A stretch of DNA of 64,000 bases from Paralichthys olivaceus (GCF_024713975.1 NC_091113.1:6522501-6586500); one strand, 5' to 3'; positions 11,044 to 23,091 are shown, counted from the first letter of the stretch. Notes: a model not told the origin generated them from the sequence alone. A program made the numbers and translations.

Positions 11044-11485
11044 TAAGGAGTAAGGTTATGTTTAGGTTTAGTTTAAGGTCAAGTTTAGGTTTAAGTCAAG
11101 GTTAGATTTACATTAAGGCTATAGGTCAAGTTTAGGGTTGGGCAAGCAACTTTGTCTCTATAGGGAATCAGTCAAGTCAATGTAATGTCCTCTGATGTCA
11201 TGGAGACACGATTGTGTGTGTGTGTGTGTGTCTGGATGTGTGTGAGAGAGAGAGCGAGAGAGAGAGAGAGAGAGAGGCTGACAAACGCGAGAGTCCACAG
11301 AGATCTGCTGCATGTGGCAGGAGGATGCTGCTGGTACAGCCTACAGCTGAATCATATTTACATTGTTATTAATAATATACTAATAAAAGTCAGTGGTGTT
11401 ATAGATCAAGACACGGGCAGTTTACTCGGACCTCCTCGGACATCTGTCCTCTCGGGCTCCGGAGGCGTCAGCGCTGGACGCCGTC
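10838..11485. other. ppp1r1b: Upstream region of ppp1r1b with compound microsatellites
   Basis: Contains two (GT)n(GA)n compound tracts flanking a degenerate GTTTAG/GGTTAG-rich stretch. The final about 90 nt before the ATG are G/C-rich and are probably the 5' leader. No TATA box is convincing. Confidence 0.5.
11008..11275 (+). repeat. Teleost-type dispersed repeat: GTTTAGG-like array between (GT)n(GA)n tracts
   Basis: A (GT)n(GA)n tract at about 11008-11042 is followed by about 75 nt of degenerate TTTAGGTT/GTTTAAGG units. Then comes a segment resembling the common fish motif AGTCAATGTAATGTCCTCTG...CATGGAGACACG, then a second (GT)n(GA)n tract at about 11213-11275. I know this arrangement as frequent in teleost genomes but cannot name the family. 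Confidence 0.6.
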
Positions 11486-14400
11486 ATGGACCCGCTGCTG
11501 TCCGCGGACACCGAGGTGATGGAGCGGGAGGCTGACAAGGACGCGAGGAGGAAGATCCAGTTCTCCGTGCCTTCCGCCGTGCCCACCCAGCTGGACCCAC
11601 GGCAGGTGGAGATGGTGAGAGCGCAGGGAGTGTGGTGCGTAAAGCCCGACATGGATGAGGATGATAGTGGCTGTGGTGGTGGTGGTGGAGCGTGGGCATG
11701 TGTTTGGAAGAATGAGGTCAAACCTGGGTCCCATTTCCAAAACTGTGTGAGAATAAGGTTTTATGTTTTTAGTGTGCAGACTAAACAATTATATATAAAC
11801 GTTTATGTGGGAAGGTTCATTCAGAGATTCACTGTTAAATGGCATTGTGGGTAAAAGTAATGGTTGGAATAGGATTGAAATGCCTGGGCACACATTTAAT
11901 CTTGTCCTTTAAATAAACAAATGTGACTGTTGTCCTCTTGCCCCTGAAGTTGACAGACAGTTACATAACCAGTCTAGCACGACTTTTGCAGAACTCTGTA
12001 TTTTGGATGTTGCGTATTACTCGCAGAGGATGTGGGCAGCTGGGATTAAGCTGAGCTGCACAGCTTCAGTTCTCTGGAGCTCTCAAAAGTGATGAGGCAT
12101 CACTGTTCTGCAAAAGTGGAGTGGAAGAGGAGGAAGTGAGGGATAAAGCTCTGTTCGTAATATTAAAAATGAGATTGTGTCCCAGAGTAATTAATCTCTG
12201 AGCCAAAACATCCACATGTGGTATTATTAGAAAAAGGTGGTGAGTGCATTATGTAAAATAAATAAAGCATGGAGTCAGTTCTTTGTAGCTTATGCTGAAT
12301 CATCCCAGAGTGAAAGCAGGTAAAGATGCTGACATGCAGAGACCCCATTGGTGAATTATTGCTGTGTGATCAGGAAAGATATTGGCCTGTGCAATATGGA
12401 GGCAGAGCATCTATTAAACTTAAAGCTATTAAAGTCTGGCAATGATAACGGTCCATCAAGGTCGTCAAGGTAACACTGAGATAACTTTAAGATACAGTCT
12501 CCCTCAGCAAATAAAATTTAAGTGTAGGTAGTTTCTTGCGCTTTTAGGACAATAGACATCCATTAACAAATGATAGGACGCTCCCTAGAGGGAAATCTCG
12601 TCGGTGTCCAGACGTCTTTGTTTTTCCCCGGTAGAGGATTTGGAAGATTTAGGACTGTTATTTCAGAGTGGTATGAAAAAACAAATCAATAGTGTCTGAG
12701 GACTGAAATGTTTCTCACACATCTGTTGTTTACAGCCCATCTAAGAGTCTCTTAGGCTCTGGACTACTTTCTCTTTGTGCCTTCAAGTGCAGACACATTC
12801 CATCATTAGCTTTTCAAAGCAGCCCCACAGTACTGATTTCATGAAAATGTAAACACGCTCAGTCAGAATCACAGTTTGAGGTAAAACAACTCTGTTTTAG
12901 ATACCACACTTGAATAAATGAACACGGACAGGTTTGGATAACTAGACCTGTTCTTTACTTACAGTATTCTTTTATTATTAAGACCCCTTCACTCAACCCA
13001 GGACCTAAGATTACTTCAAATCTTCCATCATGGATCTAAATGAAAGTAGCAGCATTCCATGGTAATTCATGTGAAAGGTTAGGCCACTGACCCTGAATCT
13101 GGTGTTGCAATGTACAGGAAATAAAAAATTGTATAATGTTAAAGATGCAAGAATTCCAGCTGAGGGGATAAACTTTCATCCAGTTTTATAATCCATATTG
13201 TCGACTTTCTGAACAAGAGTCCCTCGTGTTTCCTACTTTCTAGCTTACAATTGTTTCCCAGCAGTGCAGTGGCTGCCTCCACAGGTGATTATCAAAATGT
13301 GGGATGAGACTCAATTGTACTTGACACGTACTTGAATGCTGCAAACCGGCGCCTTCCTGGATATTTGGACTCAGGATTATCTAGTTGCCTGTGGCAGCAG
13401 CTGATCAGGGGCATTTGTTGTTCACTTTTATCCAAACCATTCAGAGGATTACATTTTCACATATTTTGATTGTCACTTATCACGACTCTTGTCATCTGCA
13501 ACTGCCCTGTTTGGATTCTGAGCATTTGGTTGAGCATTTTAGAAATCAGGTGAACTTAGACTTTTTACTCAGGGCCATGGTGGGGTTTATGACCAACACT
13601 GCAGCCAGTCACCAGTGGCGACACTTTGGCATTCTATTTGGGGAGCTGTCGTGTGAGAGATGAAGTGCGAGGTAAGCCAAGCGATTGTGCACGACATTTC
13701 TGAAACAGCCATTATATTAGCATTGAAATGGCAGTAGCATGGAAAAACAGACGAGGAGACGAGGAGAGATAAGAAGAAAGAGTTGAAGGGAAAGAGTGAA
13801 AGAGTGTTGAGGGGGACAACAGTGAAAAAGGAGAAAAGAATAACTAACAGAAGTCAAGTCAGAAAGGAAAGGAGGAGGAGAAGGAGATGACTGATTAAAA
13901 CTGAAGAGATTAGCTGTTGATGACTGAGGCGCCGAATCAAGGGCACAGAGCTAATGCCAAGAACAAATTCCAACTGCAGCACGGCCAAGAGCTAAACTCC
14001 AGCAGAGACTTATTCAAACAACCCAACGTTCTTCCTCCAGACATTATTCTGAACAGGATAATAATAAATGTTAGAAACTGGATGCAGAGCGTCGTCCATC
14101 TTTAAACACATTCTCTGGAGTCGACCTGGAATAGGAAGTTTCCCCTTTCGAGTGAACATGTGTAAAGTATGTGTGTGTCTGTGTGTGTGACTCGCCCACA
14201 TCAACACTGCAACAATATTGTGTTTCCAGCCAAATAATCTGGTAGAATGAAATGTTCAAATCAGGCTCCAAGCTATTTTTAAGAATTCTTCACGGGGAAA
14301 CAAAAGGTCAAAATGGCAGCGGTGGGTTTGATTTATCTCCTGCAGATATGCTGCAGTCAAATCAAGCTCTACACAGGATTATTCACAGAACTGATTGAAA

Positions 14401-17400
14401 GCGTTGAACAAAGGACTTATGCTTTCACTGAGTGGTCGTGATTATTAAGTGGACGGGTCATTTCTGCATAAAGGGGACACTTTAGGACACTGCTCGCATC
14501 CAGTGATGTAATTTTGCTTTATGAGCCTCCAGATTAATTTGAAGTTGAATGGTTACCATGAAGGTTATTCCACTTACAAATAATGAGTAGGGGGATTACT
14601 AATTCACAGTGTGAGCATTACACCGAGGCCCTGTGCTGCTTTCCTACTGCAGCATGGTTGGAGTTTCTAATTTAGCTGAATCGTTCTCAAGCAGTGAATA
14701 AAAAATCAGAGCAGAAAAATGTACAAACACATGAGACATTCACAGTTAGCGTAGAGCGTTCGGTCCAGCTGTCCTCACTCTCACTGGCGTGTTCTCCTGC
14801 GATTGGTTGCACCAAATATGATTTGACCTTTCTGGCCATGTTAGCACATTTTCGTAGAGAGATAGCAGTTTGAATGGAGCGAGCTGTCCTTCCAAAACTC
14901 ATGGAAATGTGATCCAGCTACTTGTAAACATGTGCTCAAGTGCCAGGCAATAGTTTTTTGGCCATCACAATGTTCTTCATTAAAGTCTCATTCTGTCTTT
15001 GTGTGCTGTTGAGCAGATACATTTGTTGAACAAATCAGAATGGGTTGTTTCAGTACATGTTCAAAAACAAATTAAAACAAACCAATAATGGTAGCAGCTA
15101 ATTCCTCAATAGTTTGCAGAATGTTCATGGAAATTTTTCGATGTGATACTGTTATATCCTCCAATTATATAAGATGAAGAGTCATTGTTCCAAATTGTTC
15201 TAAACTAACAACAAGCTCAGATAGATCTTTAAACACAGCCACACGGAGCTGCCGCTGATATTTAACAATCATTTCTAACATGCACAACAAGGTGCTGATG
15301 AAAATTCTGTGTTTCCTGCAGGTGATTCACCTTCTGGCTACAACACTTAAAAAACAGGTCACTGGGCCTGGAGAGGTGCTCAACCTGTGGTGTACTTCAC
15401 ATGAGGTGTGAGTGTGTGTGTGTGTGTGTGTGTGTCCATCTGCTTGTGTGAAATTGCACACGATTACAGCATTGTTGGATTACAGCATTTAAAATGTGGA
15501 TTCCCTGTAACTCTTATTTAATTCATATTCAAATTTGACCTACGCACACACACACACACACACACAATGGCAGCATATGTAATTCTGTTGAGTGAATGAT
15601 GAATATGTATGAGTCCAGCACACAGAGGGAGGTGAGAGTTACTCCAACGTGAGAGCTGCCCACACGTTTCCTGCCCACGCTCTCGTGCGATTGGCTCGGC
15701 AGCAGCTCACATCTCACAACAATAACTTATAAACATAACATGATATAAAAATAGAGCTGATGTGAGGAATATATCACATGTGCCCAGTAAACCTTTATTT
15801 ATTGTTAGTCTGAATAATGTGTTCTATGGTTGTGTTCACTTTAATATGAATAATCTATGGTTGGTGTTGTTTAAACCATGCAATTGTATTGATATTGGCC
15901 AATATCCACATTATTGAACCTGTTTTCTGATCAGATAATTAGAAATGTCCATGTGGTGGAGTTTTTCTAATCATGATGTAATCAAGTAAAATACTCTATT
16001 ACTGCATTATGCTCCCAAAGTACAGAAGTGTTGTGAACAAATGGAGTAGCCCACTTAAATTATCATTAAAGTGGAGCTAATTTAACACACTTAAGATACT
16101 GTGAGGCAGTTTAATGTCTATCATTTTATTAAACGACGTTCAGCGATGATAATAATAAGAGTGCACTTTATTTATATAGCACTTTTCTAAAATTAGGTTT
16201 GAGTACTTCACATAAAAACAGGAAGTGCATGTGGTGTAATTAAAATTTTAAACATTTTAGGGCAATAAAACAAACATCAGGTGAGATTTTTAAAAGAGGT
16301 CACATAAGTTGCTTCTCTGAGAGACAATGGGAGGTTGTTCTACAATTGTGGAGCCTCAACAGTGAATAATATGGTTTGTTTAATTAAATGCCTAATTTGA
16401 AAACGTATTGCAACATTTCCCTCTGAATAGTATTTAAATAAGTGTACGTATACCTTCCACAACATAAATACTTATAATCAAAATGCTATAAAGTGGGTTC
16501 AAAGTCAGTGGAGGTGGAATTATAAAATGCTTTAAATAACTGGATAAACTTGAATATTTCATTTGATATTCCACAGCATTGTCAAATAGTTTTATAACAG
16601 CCAACTGAAACTGATTTGAGATATTGAATTTGCATTTCATCAGTTGTGTAACCATTGATTTCTCTGACTCATTCGGCTCCCGGATGAAAATAAAGGAAGA
16701 TGATGAATCTGCTGCATTTCTGATGTAAAGTTTTTGAGCCCACAGTCTGTGACCTGAGTGGAGACCTGAAGTTCTGTTCAACAGCAACAGAGAAGTGCAG
16801 CACTGGTTGTGTTTCATATCTGCAATAACAACTGGAGATGGTTTAACACAATTTATATAAAGCCTGCTTTATGTCAATTTTACTGCAGCAATAATACAAA
16901 GGTCAGTAAATGGACAGCAAAGACGTTATTCTTCATGACTTTATTGTGAAGATCATAAAAGCTAAATAACAGAAAAGCAACTTTTAAACAGTGACACAGC
17001 AACCACCCCATTACGGAGAATTATTCCACAGTGTGACATTAGACGGTTTAATTCAAAGCAGAATCGCGTCTTGTGGTGAAATAACACAGTGGACAGCAGA
17101 CTGATTGCAGTCATGTGATGGGAGATGTGATCTAAGACACGATGTAATCCTGCTGGGTCAGTCAGGTGCAGTCTGCACAAAAATCCTGTAAACATTGTCA
17201 AGTAATGTCGTGCGTCTTTGTCACGGGAAAGAAATGTCAGTAAGCACACGGGGAAGAATTGTGTTTGTAGCAGCACAGATATTTGTGCACATACAAATCT
17301 CTCTCTCTCTCTCCCTCTGCTAAGATTCGAAGGCGGAGGCCGACACCAGCTACACTCTTCAGATTGACTGATCCACCTTCACCAGAGGAAGACTGCAGCC

Positions 17401-18100
17401 CACACCAGGTAGTGAGTCAGAACACAATGCAAAGACATGTGTTTTGAGTGAGATGTGAGACTTTTATGTTGGTTTTCATGACAAAAACCCTAATTTTCTA
17501 TCAAGCTCTTTATGTTGACACTGTGGTTGCAGCGCTCCCAGGTTTGTCCCGTGGGGGCTTAAGAGAAGAAATCTGGCAAATGTTGTAAATTTGCTGTGGG
17601 AGCAGATTTGTATCAGGTGGGATGAGAGCGAGTGGGTGCAGAACTAGTGCTGCATCTCAGGTTGATAATTCGTGACTGATCTAGTGTTCCTCTGAAAGTC
17701 TACGGTCTGTTCGAAGAGGTGCTCTATAAATAAAGTTGTAGCACAATGTAACACAGTGTACTTTACAGAATAAAAGCAATAAATCAATGAAAACAATAAT
17801 TTTCTAAGAACAATAATTTGACCTCCACAGTGGGTTCTGGGGGAAAACGGAGCCTTGAAAGCCAAACTGGTTCACTCATCAACCTACCAGCCGCCGTCAC
17901 TCAAAGGTAAATGCTATTTCCCATTCTTCTGTCATTTTACATAACAAATAACACAAATGAAAGAATCTGGGAGGCTTAGCTCATCAACAGCCATGTGGTC
18001 TGTATCTGTTCGGACTACAAGCGTCTCCAAAAACACAGTGGGAGGTGTGTGTCTGTGTGTCTGTTTGTCTGTGTGTCTGTTTGTCTGTGTGTGTGTGTGT

Positions 18101-18179
<79 letters not shown>

Positions 18180-19465
18180 AATATGTGTGTTGGGTAAGAT
18201 TAGGGGCAGAGGCAGCTGTGGGTCTGTCCGGGATCATCCTGGATTATAGGATGGGCACACAGCTGCAACACGGTCACACACGACCACACATACAAACACA
18301 CGCACACACACATACATATACATACACTCAGAGCGACACAAATATATCTGCTCTTTTACAAAATAAACAATGGTATTTTTCAGTATAATTGTTTGTATTG
18401 TGTTTTGGAAATTGTATATTTGACATTGGCAATCAGGACTCTATTTATCTCATAATACTTTACAAAAGGTTTTGTATGGGTGAAGTGTAGCATGTTACAG
18501 TATCAGTGCAACATACCTTTGATCTATATTTCATGCAAATATAATCTCGCATTTACATCCGAATACTTGAAATACTTACGACCATGTCAGTTTAAAATGC
18601 AGCTTAAGAAACAGTAGTAAAACACAGTCAGTGTGTTTTTGCATTTAACAGCTGAACAGACAGATAAAGATTAAAAACAGAGTCAATATTGGACGTAGAA
18701 ACATCAGGTGGCCACAAAAAGTACTGAATAAACTGTAATTAGCTATTGCAGGTTGAAATAGCAACAAAATGAAAACTAGGAGGTGTTCTTGGAGATTGCA
18801 GACCTCCGTCAAGCTAAGGTCTCAACTCACCATTTTAAAGAAAATTTAAAAAAGAAATCCTGGATCTCCCTGTTTATCCGGATCTGCTCCAAAATGTAAT
18901 GGGTTCTCCCCTGGGTCAGCCCTCCACAAAATTTCATGGAAATCTGATGAGTAGCTTTTTTCAACTAATCCTTCAGACCGACAAACAGCACTGAAAACAC
19001 AATCTTCTTGTTCAGAGGTGATAAAACATAAATAATCTCCTCCATGCACCTATTCATCCATTCATCCATCCGTCATTCAACTCTTTGTTATCTATATTGA
19101 TTTGTGTTTCCAGCTGTCCAGAGGATGGCCCAGGCTCACCTGGCCTCCCTGGACATGACCTCTGTGGACAAAGAGGATTCTTCTTCAGGTGAGGAAGAGG
19201 AGGGAGGAGAGAAAACCAGCCGGCAGACAGACTCAGCCTCCGGTGGGTACAGGACACCGTGGTCTTCTTCATCTCACACTGGCACTTGGCAGCACTTATA
19301 GAAATGGCTCACACTTGTGAAATCTCTTTCTTGTCAGATCCAAGAGAAGAAAGCAAACCACTCAGGGATCAATGCGCTCCGTCAAACATTTCAACAGCGA
19401 GTTCTGATCTCAGCCCAGGAGATGAAGGGGAGGCCAAAGAAAGAGAGGAAGGAAAAGGGGAATGA
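11486..19465 (+). CDS. ppp1r1b: DARPP-32, dopamine- and cAMP-regulated phosphoprotein, 181 aa, five exons
   Basis: This encodes the cytosolic inhibitor of protein phosphatase 1 that integrates dopamine and cAMP signals in neurons. Exons: 11486-11614, 17325-17408, 17831-17906, 19114-19242 and 19338-19465. All junctions are GT-AG and in frame. Exon 1 carries the PP1-docking motif KIQF (residues 23-26) and [10 protein letters not shown]-like text (here [10 protein letters not shown]). Exon 2 gives the PKA site in IRRRRPTPA, with the phospho-Thr at about residue 50 (Thr34 in mammals). Exon 3 ends YQPPSLK, where mammals have YTPPSLK (Cdk5 site Thr75), so the phospho-acceptor is Gln91 here. Exon 4 has SSSGEEEE, a CK2-like acidic serine cluster. 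The N-terminus is 16 residues longer than in human; a second Met (residue 12) could be an alternative start. The human protein is 204 aa. Assignment is firm because of the order of motifs and the position beside neurod2. Confidence 0.95.
13741..13890 (+). repeat. Polypurine-rich tract
   Basis: About 150 nt in which purines dominate strongly, with GAGGAG and GAAAGAG words. It lies in ppp1r1b intron 1. Confidence 0.6.
15408..15566. repeat. Paired (GT)n and (CA)n microsatellites
   Basis: (GT)n at about 15408-15435 and (CA)n at about 15543-15566 are in opposite orientation about 110 nt apart, so the two tracts could pair with each other. Confidence 0.8.
16146..16230 (+). repeat. Fragment of a teleost dispersed repeat
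   Basis: The words TTTATTTATATAGCACTTTTC and GTACTTCACATAAAA, about 25 nt apart, form a combination seen very often in fish genomes. I recognise the pattern but not the family name. Confidence 0.45.
18044..18180. repeat. Long (GT)n microsatellite, about 135 bp
   Basis: Begins with interrupted GTGTCTGTTTGTCTG units and becomes pure TG from about 18110. It lies in ppp1r1b intron 3. The Cys-Val and Thr-His reading frames here are artefacts of it. A looser CA-rich tract follows at about 18272-18330. Confidence 0.95.
18785..19045 (+). repeat. Teleost dispersed repeat, copy 1
   Basis: Contains GCAGACCTCCGTCAAG, GGATCTGCTCCAAAATGTAATGGG, and TTCATGGAAATCTGATGAGTAG followed by AACTAATCCTTCAGACCGACAAACA. 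This order is typical of a very common fish repeat. A second, more diverged copy lies at 21070-21190 in the same orientation. Confidence 0.6.
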
Positions 19466-20590
19466 CAGAAGTACCAGCTCTCATGTTGGCGAGGAACCGA
19501 CTTCCACAGCACATGTGTGGTCCATGCTTGTGTGTGCATGGGTGTATGTGTGATAGTGTGTACTGTGGATGTAGGAGTGTGAGCATGCATGCGAGACAAA
19601 GTTGAATGTGGAAAGGAAAGAGAGCGAACAGTCGGGTAAAGAGGAAGGTCAGAATTTTAATGAGGAAAAGTTTAACACTGGACTTTGTGAAGTCACGTCT
19701 GGGTCAGCGAAAGGAAACCAATCATCCAAGGACACGGCACAAGACACAAGGAGAACTGCCGAGAACAATGAAGTGTTGTGTTTTTGCAGGATTCGACAGG
19801 ATTCGTCTTGGGCGAGTTTTCCACTAAACTATTCATGTGTGAAGAATGAGATTCAGAATTACCTTTTAAGTGCCAAGTGTACATAATGTACAGACCATTT
19901 CATCGCACTGGTACTAAAACTCACACCTCATGAACGATCAGAAATAGCAGACGATGTAAATGGCTCGGGACAGGACCCCAATTTCATGCACAGGGACAAT
20001 ATACGCTGAACACATATGAACTGCGGATATAAATAGTTCCACAGTTCTGTTTGTGTAGAATGAAAGTGTAGTGTTGTCGCAGCACAGAAGCAGTGACATG
20101 ATGAGGTTGCATAGTATAGGATATACTATATTAAATGATATACAACAACATGATACACAATATATTACAGCATCAAAAAGACACAGACCTGATCAAAATG
20201 TAGTCACTGCTGCTTCTAATCATCTTCAACTTTCAGTTTCAGTCCCTCAACCTCCCAGACGTTTACATGCAAGGTCAAGGAAAATCAAAGCCGGATGGAT
20301 TACAGACGATTTCAGTGCAGTCACAGTCACAGCAGATTAGATCACATCAGCCTAATCCAACTAATCATGATAATGCAGCACGGTTATTTTTGGTTTCATG
20401 TCATGAACAGGCTTTTTTGTAACATGGCGATCTGCGAGCGTGATCTCTGTGAGGTTGTACCGTAACTGTGGGCAGGAGGAATACTCGATATGTTCATGAG
20501 GAGGATTAAAAGGTTCATTCATGACCCTGTATATAAATAATGTTTTGTGTTGGTTGCTAATAAAATAGTTATGATGGGCTGCTGGAGTTT
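19466..20590 (+). other. ppp1r1b: Probable ppp1r1b 3' UTR
   Basis: About 1.1 kb without a credible ORF. An AATAAA poly(A) signal at 20559-20564 is followed by a GT-rich stretch (TTTGTGTCATTGTATG). The extent is inferred. Confidence 0.5.
20559..20564 (+). promoter_or_regulatory. ppp1r1b: Candidate poly(A) signal for ppp1r1b
   Basis: AATAAA with a downstream GT-rich element, about 1.1 kb after the stop codon. Confidence 0.5.
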
Positions 20591-21433
20591 GTGTCATTGT
20601 ATGTTAAAGGAATTCAATCGCAACAAATACAACACAACAAATGACAGCAGACGGTGAGTTGTATTAACAACCCTGCAGTAATTGTGTTTTGTATGATCTT
20701 GGTACATTTCTGTTAGGTAGCTGGGTGAACACAGACTTCAGTTTTCCCAAAGATGTCAGAAGAGAAATGTGTTGTGAACAATAATACGGATTTGGGGTCA
20801 AGAGATATTTTCAGAGTAACCCAACATGGCCAAATACTGACACCCAGTGTTCAATACTAACAATTACACTGTTTTTTGATATTCATGTTTTAAGTATATT
20901 CTAAACTAGAGTGGCTCTGTTGTTTCATAGGTCCCCTCATGAAACCACATTCAAATACACTAGATCCACATTATTATTTTTGTCAGCACCAAAATTGCAC
21001 ACAGCCCTAAATATCAGTCCCATTAACATGCCTGACCACCTGACAACTCTGACCAGCAACAGCATTTAATTGCATCTTCTTTAGGTCATGTCCCACCCCT
21101 CCACATAATGTAATGGAAATATGTTATGTAGTTTTTGCGTAATCCTGTTAACAAACCAACAAATGCAAACAAAATATAATCTCCTCATCTGACGAAATTA
21201 CAAAAGCAATGAAAAAGTCTATTTTAATATAGAAAATAAGTTTATATGAGACACACTTTGAGATCAGAAAAAATATTTTGAAAATGGGAACGTCATGAGA
21301 ATAGACAGAATAGATCATTTATTTCTTTACTTTCACTTTTAATATTGTTTTTCTAATATTGCAATTAAGTTCATATCAAACCCAATGTGCAGAAAGAAAA
21401 TGTGAAGACAAAAGCATTGCGTTAAGATTGATC
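20591..21433. other. Short gap between ppp1r1b and pnmt (convergent genes)
   Basis: No exon recognised, and specifically no stard3 START-domain or tcap exon. It contains repeat copy 2. Confidence 0.6.
21070..21190 (+). repeat. Teleost dispersed repeat, copy 2
   Basis: AATGGAAATATGTTATGTAG and TTTGCGTAATCCTGTTAACAA, then AACCAACAAATGC and AATCTCCTCATCTGACG, parallel the copy at 18785-19045. Confidence 0.55.
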
Positions 21434-21439
21434 TTTATT
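21434..21439 (-). promoter_or_regulatory. pnmt: Candidate poly(A) signal for pnmt
   Basis: AATAAA on the minus strand, about 400 nt after the pnmt stop codon. Confidence 0.45.
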
Positions 21440-21835
21440 CACATCATCACATATTACAAAACACAACAGGACACACATCAACCTCTTAAGCACAAAGAAA
21501 TATTGAGCATGTCAAAATATACTGTGTGTGAACTGCTGCATTAAGATGAAGATAAACTTTGATATAACAATGAGAACAAAACTGGAGCATGACATTCTTG
21601 ATGCTGTAGTTGTTGGGTTTTAACAGCAGGAGGCAACATATGATTATGTTTCTACATGTAACTGCTACTGTGGTAGAATTAGAGAACGTTTCAGACTAAT
21701 GCACCATCAGAAAAGACAATAACTAGACTCATTCCATTCCTATTTTTCATTTTATCATTAATATCTTTTATCATTGATACTTTTTCACTTCCATATTTAA
21801 TACTCTTTCCTCTGCCTCTTCTGCCACTTCATCCT

Positions 21836-23027
21836 TCAGTCTTTTCTTGCCTTTACAAAAAACACCCCAGTCACATCATCCACCCCGACCCTCATGTCCT
21901 GAGGCAGTGTGTAAACCTCCAGCCGGATCAGGGTGAAGCCACTCTCCTTCAAACTAGCACAGACCTGTTCCTCATTCAGTGGGACCACCGGGATCTTTAC
22001 CCCAGGGCCCCCAAAGTAGTAACTCTCTCCGAGGGCCCCGATGAGCAGGAGGTGGCCACTGGGCCGCAGGAGCCTCCCGATGTGGCCCAAGGCCTTGGTG
22101 AAAGCAGCCAGGTCAGGGCTGACGCTCTCCAGGCAGAAGCAGGAGACGAGACAGTCGGCCCCAGCTGAAGGAAGGGCGTCAGGGGCCATAGGCTGAGGGC
22201 GGTGCACATCAACTGGGAGGACGTCCATGATGACCTGACGTAGCTTGGCAGCTTTCTCTGTCCATGCTGAGGGCCTGATAGAGACAATGAGGAATTAAAA
22301 TTGAGATTTTAGAAGACTTGAAAGAACATGACTGAAGAATTCTCAGCAGGGATCGGGTTGTACCGTCGTCCCTCCAGCTTGCACACGTGCTGGAGGTACG
22401 GGGTCCAGTCCAGGTTGCAGCCCCCCTCGCCCTGGAGCCAGCGCCTCAGCTCCTGCCTGTTGACCTCCAGAAAGTCTGTGAGCAGCACCTTGTTGAAAAC
22501 CTCACAGCCGCTCAGCACCTGGTAGAGAGTCGGACCCGAACCTATGTCCACCAGCAGCTCACCACTCACATCACCTGGGGAGAGGTGCAAGAGAAAAGGA
22601 AATTCTGAGAAACCTAGAGTTTGATACCAAAATATCAAGTCCTGCTTAAATATTTTTTTTTATAAAAAAGATGTGTTTTAGAAGATGGGATCATCGAAAA
22701 GAAAGGTTAATTGGAAGAATAAGTACGTCTGAGAAAGAATTCCTTCCATTTAAGTCCTGTTACTGGTGTGACATTAGATTCACTCATATTTAAATAGCTA
22801 TTTTAAAACAGTATAAGTAAATGTACCAGTAAGTTTGTGTGGTTCGTCTCTTTACCTTCGGTGAAAGCTCTGTGGAGACAGGCCAGTTTCCACGGCACTA
22901 TGCTGTCCGTCCTCTCAAAATCAGCCCTCGGTGGAGTGTAGTTATACTGCAGATACGCTGCAGGATCAAACCCCTGGTAACAGGCGGCCATGGCCACCAC
23001 TCCACTCTCTTTTCCCTTTTCTTCCAT
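21836..23027 (-). CDS. pnmt: Phenylethanolamine N-methyltransferase, 273 aa, three exons
   Basis: This cytosolic enzyme methylates noradrenaline to adrenaline using S-adenosylmethionine. Exons on the minus strand: 22856-23027, 22364-22574 and 21836-22274, all GT-AG and in frame. Visible motifs: YNYTPPRADF near the N-terminus, PWKLACL (Lys47, human Lys57), the SAM loop LVDIGSGPT (residues 65-73), LLTDFLEVNRQEL, FCLESVSPDL with the catalytic-site Glu (human Glu185), GALGESYY (human Tyr222 region), and GVDDVTGVFF with Asp (human Asp267). These distinguish it from the related NNMT and INMT. The length fits (human 282). I start at 23027 (MEEKGKE) because a TATA box lies inside the longer upstream reading frame that begins at 23117. 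The gene is convergent with ppp1r1b and divergent from aldh18a1. Confidence 0.95.
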
Positions 23028-23091
23028 CCTCACTTCACACTCTTCAGCTTGGTGGTCAGTCTGCAGGTGCGTGACTGGCCCCTCAGCCGCC

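Larger units (their letters stand above)
11615..17324 (+). other. ppp1r1b: ppp1r1b intron 1 (5.7 kb)
   Basis: No further coding exon recognised. It holds a polypurine stretch at about 13741-13890, GT/CA microsatellites near 15408-15435 and 15543-15566, and a dispersed-repeat fragment at about 16146-16230. The rest is A/T-rich. Confidence 0.7.

Noticed and set aside
16434-16817. 127-residue frame on the minus strand
   Set aside because: No recognisable domain, no splice context, A/T-rich composition; lies in ppp1r1b intron 1.
17932-18249. Thr-His and Cys-Val repeat proteins at microsatellites (also near 793-1107, 5814-6029, 47305-47560, 50779-51091)
   Set aside because: Direct translation of (GT)n/(CA)n DNA.
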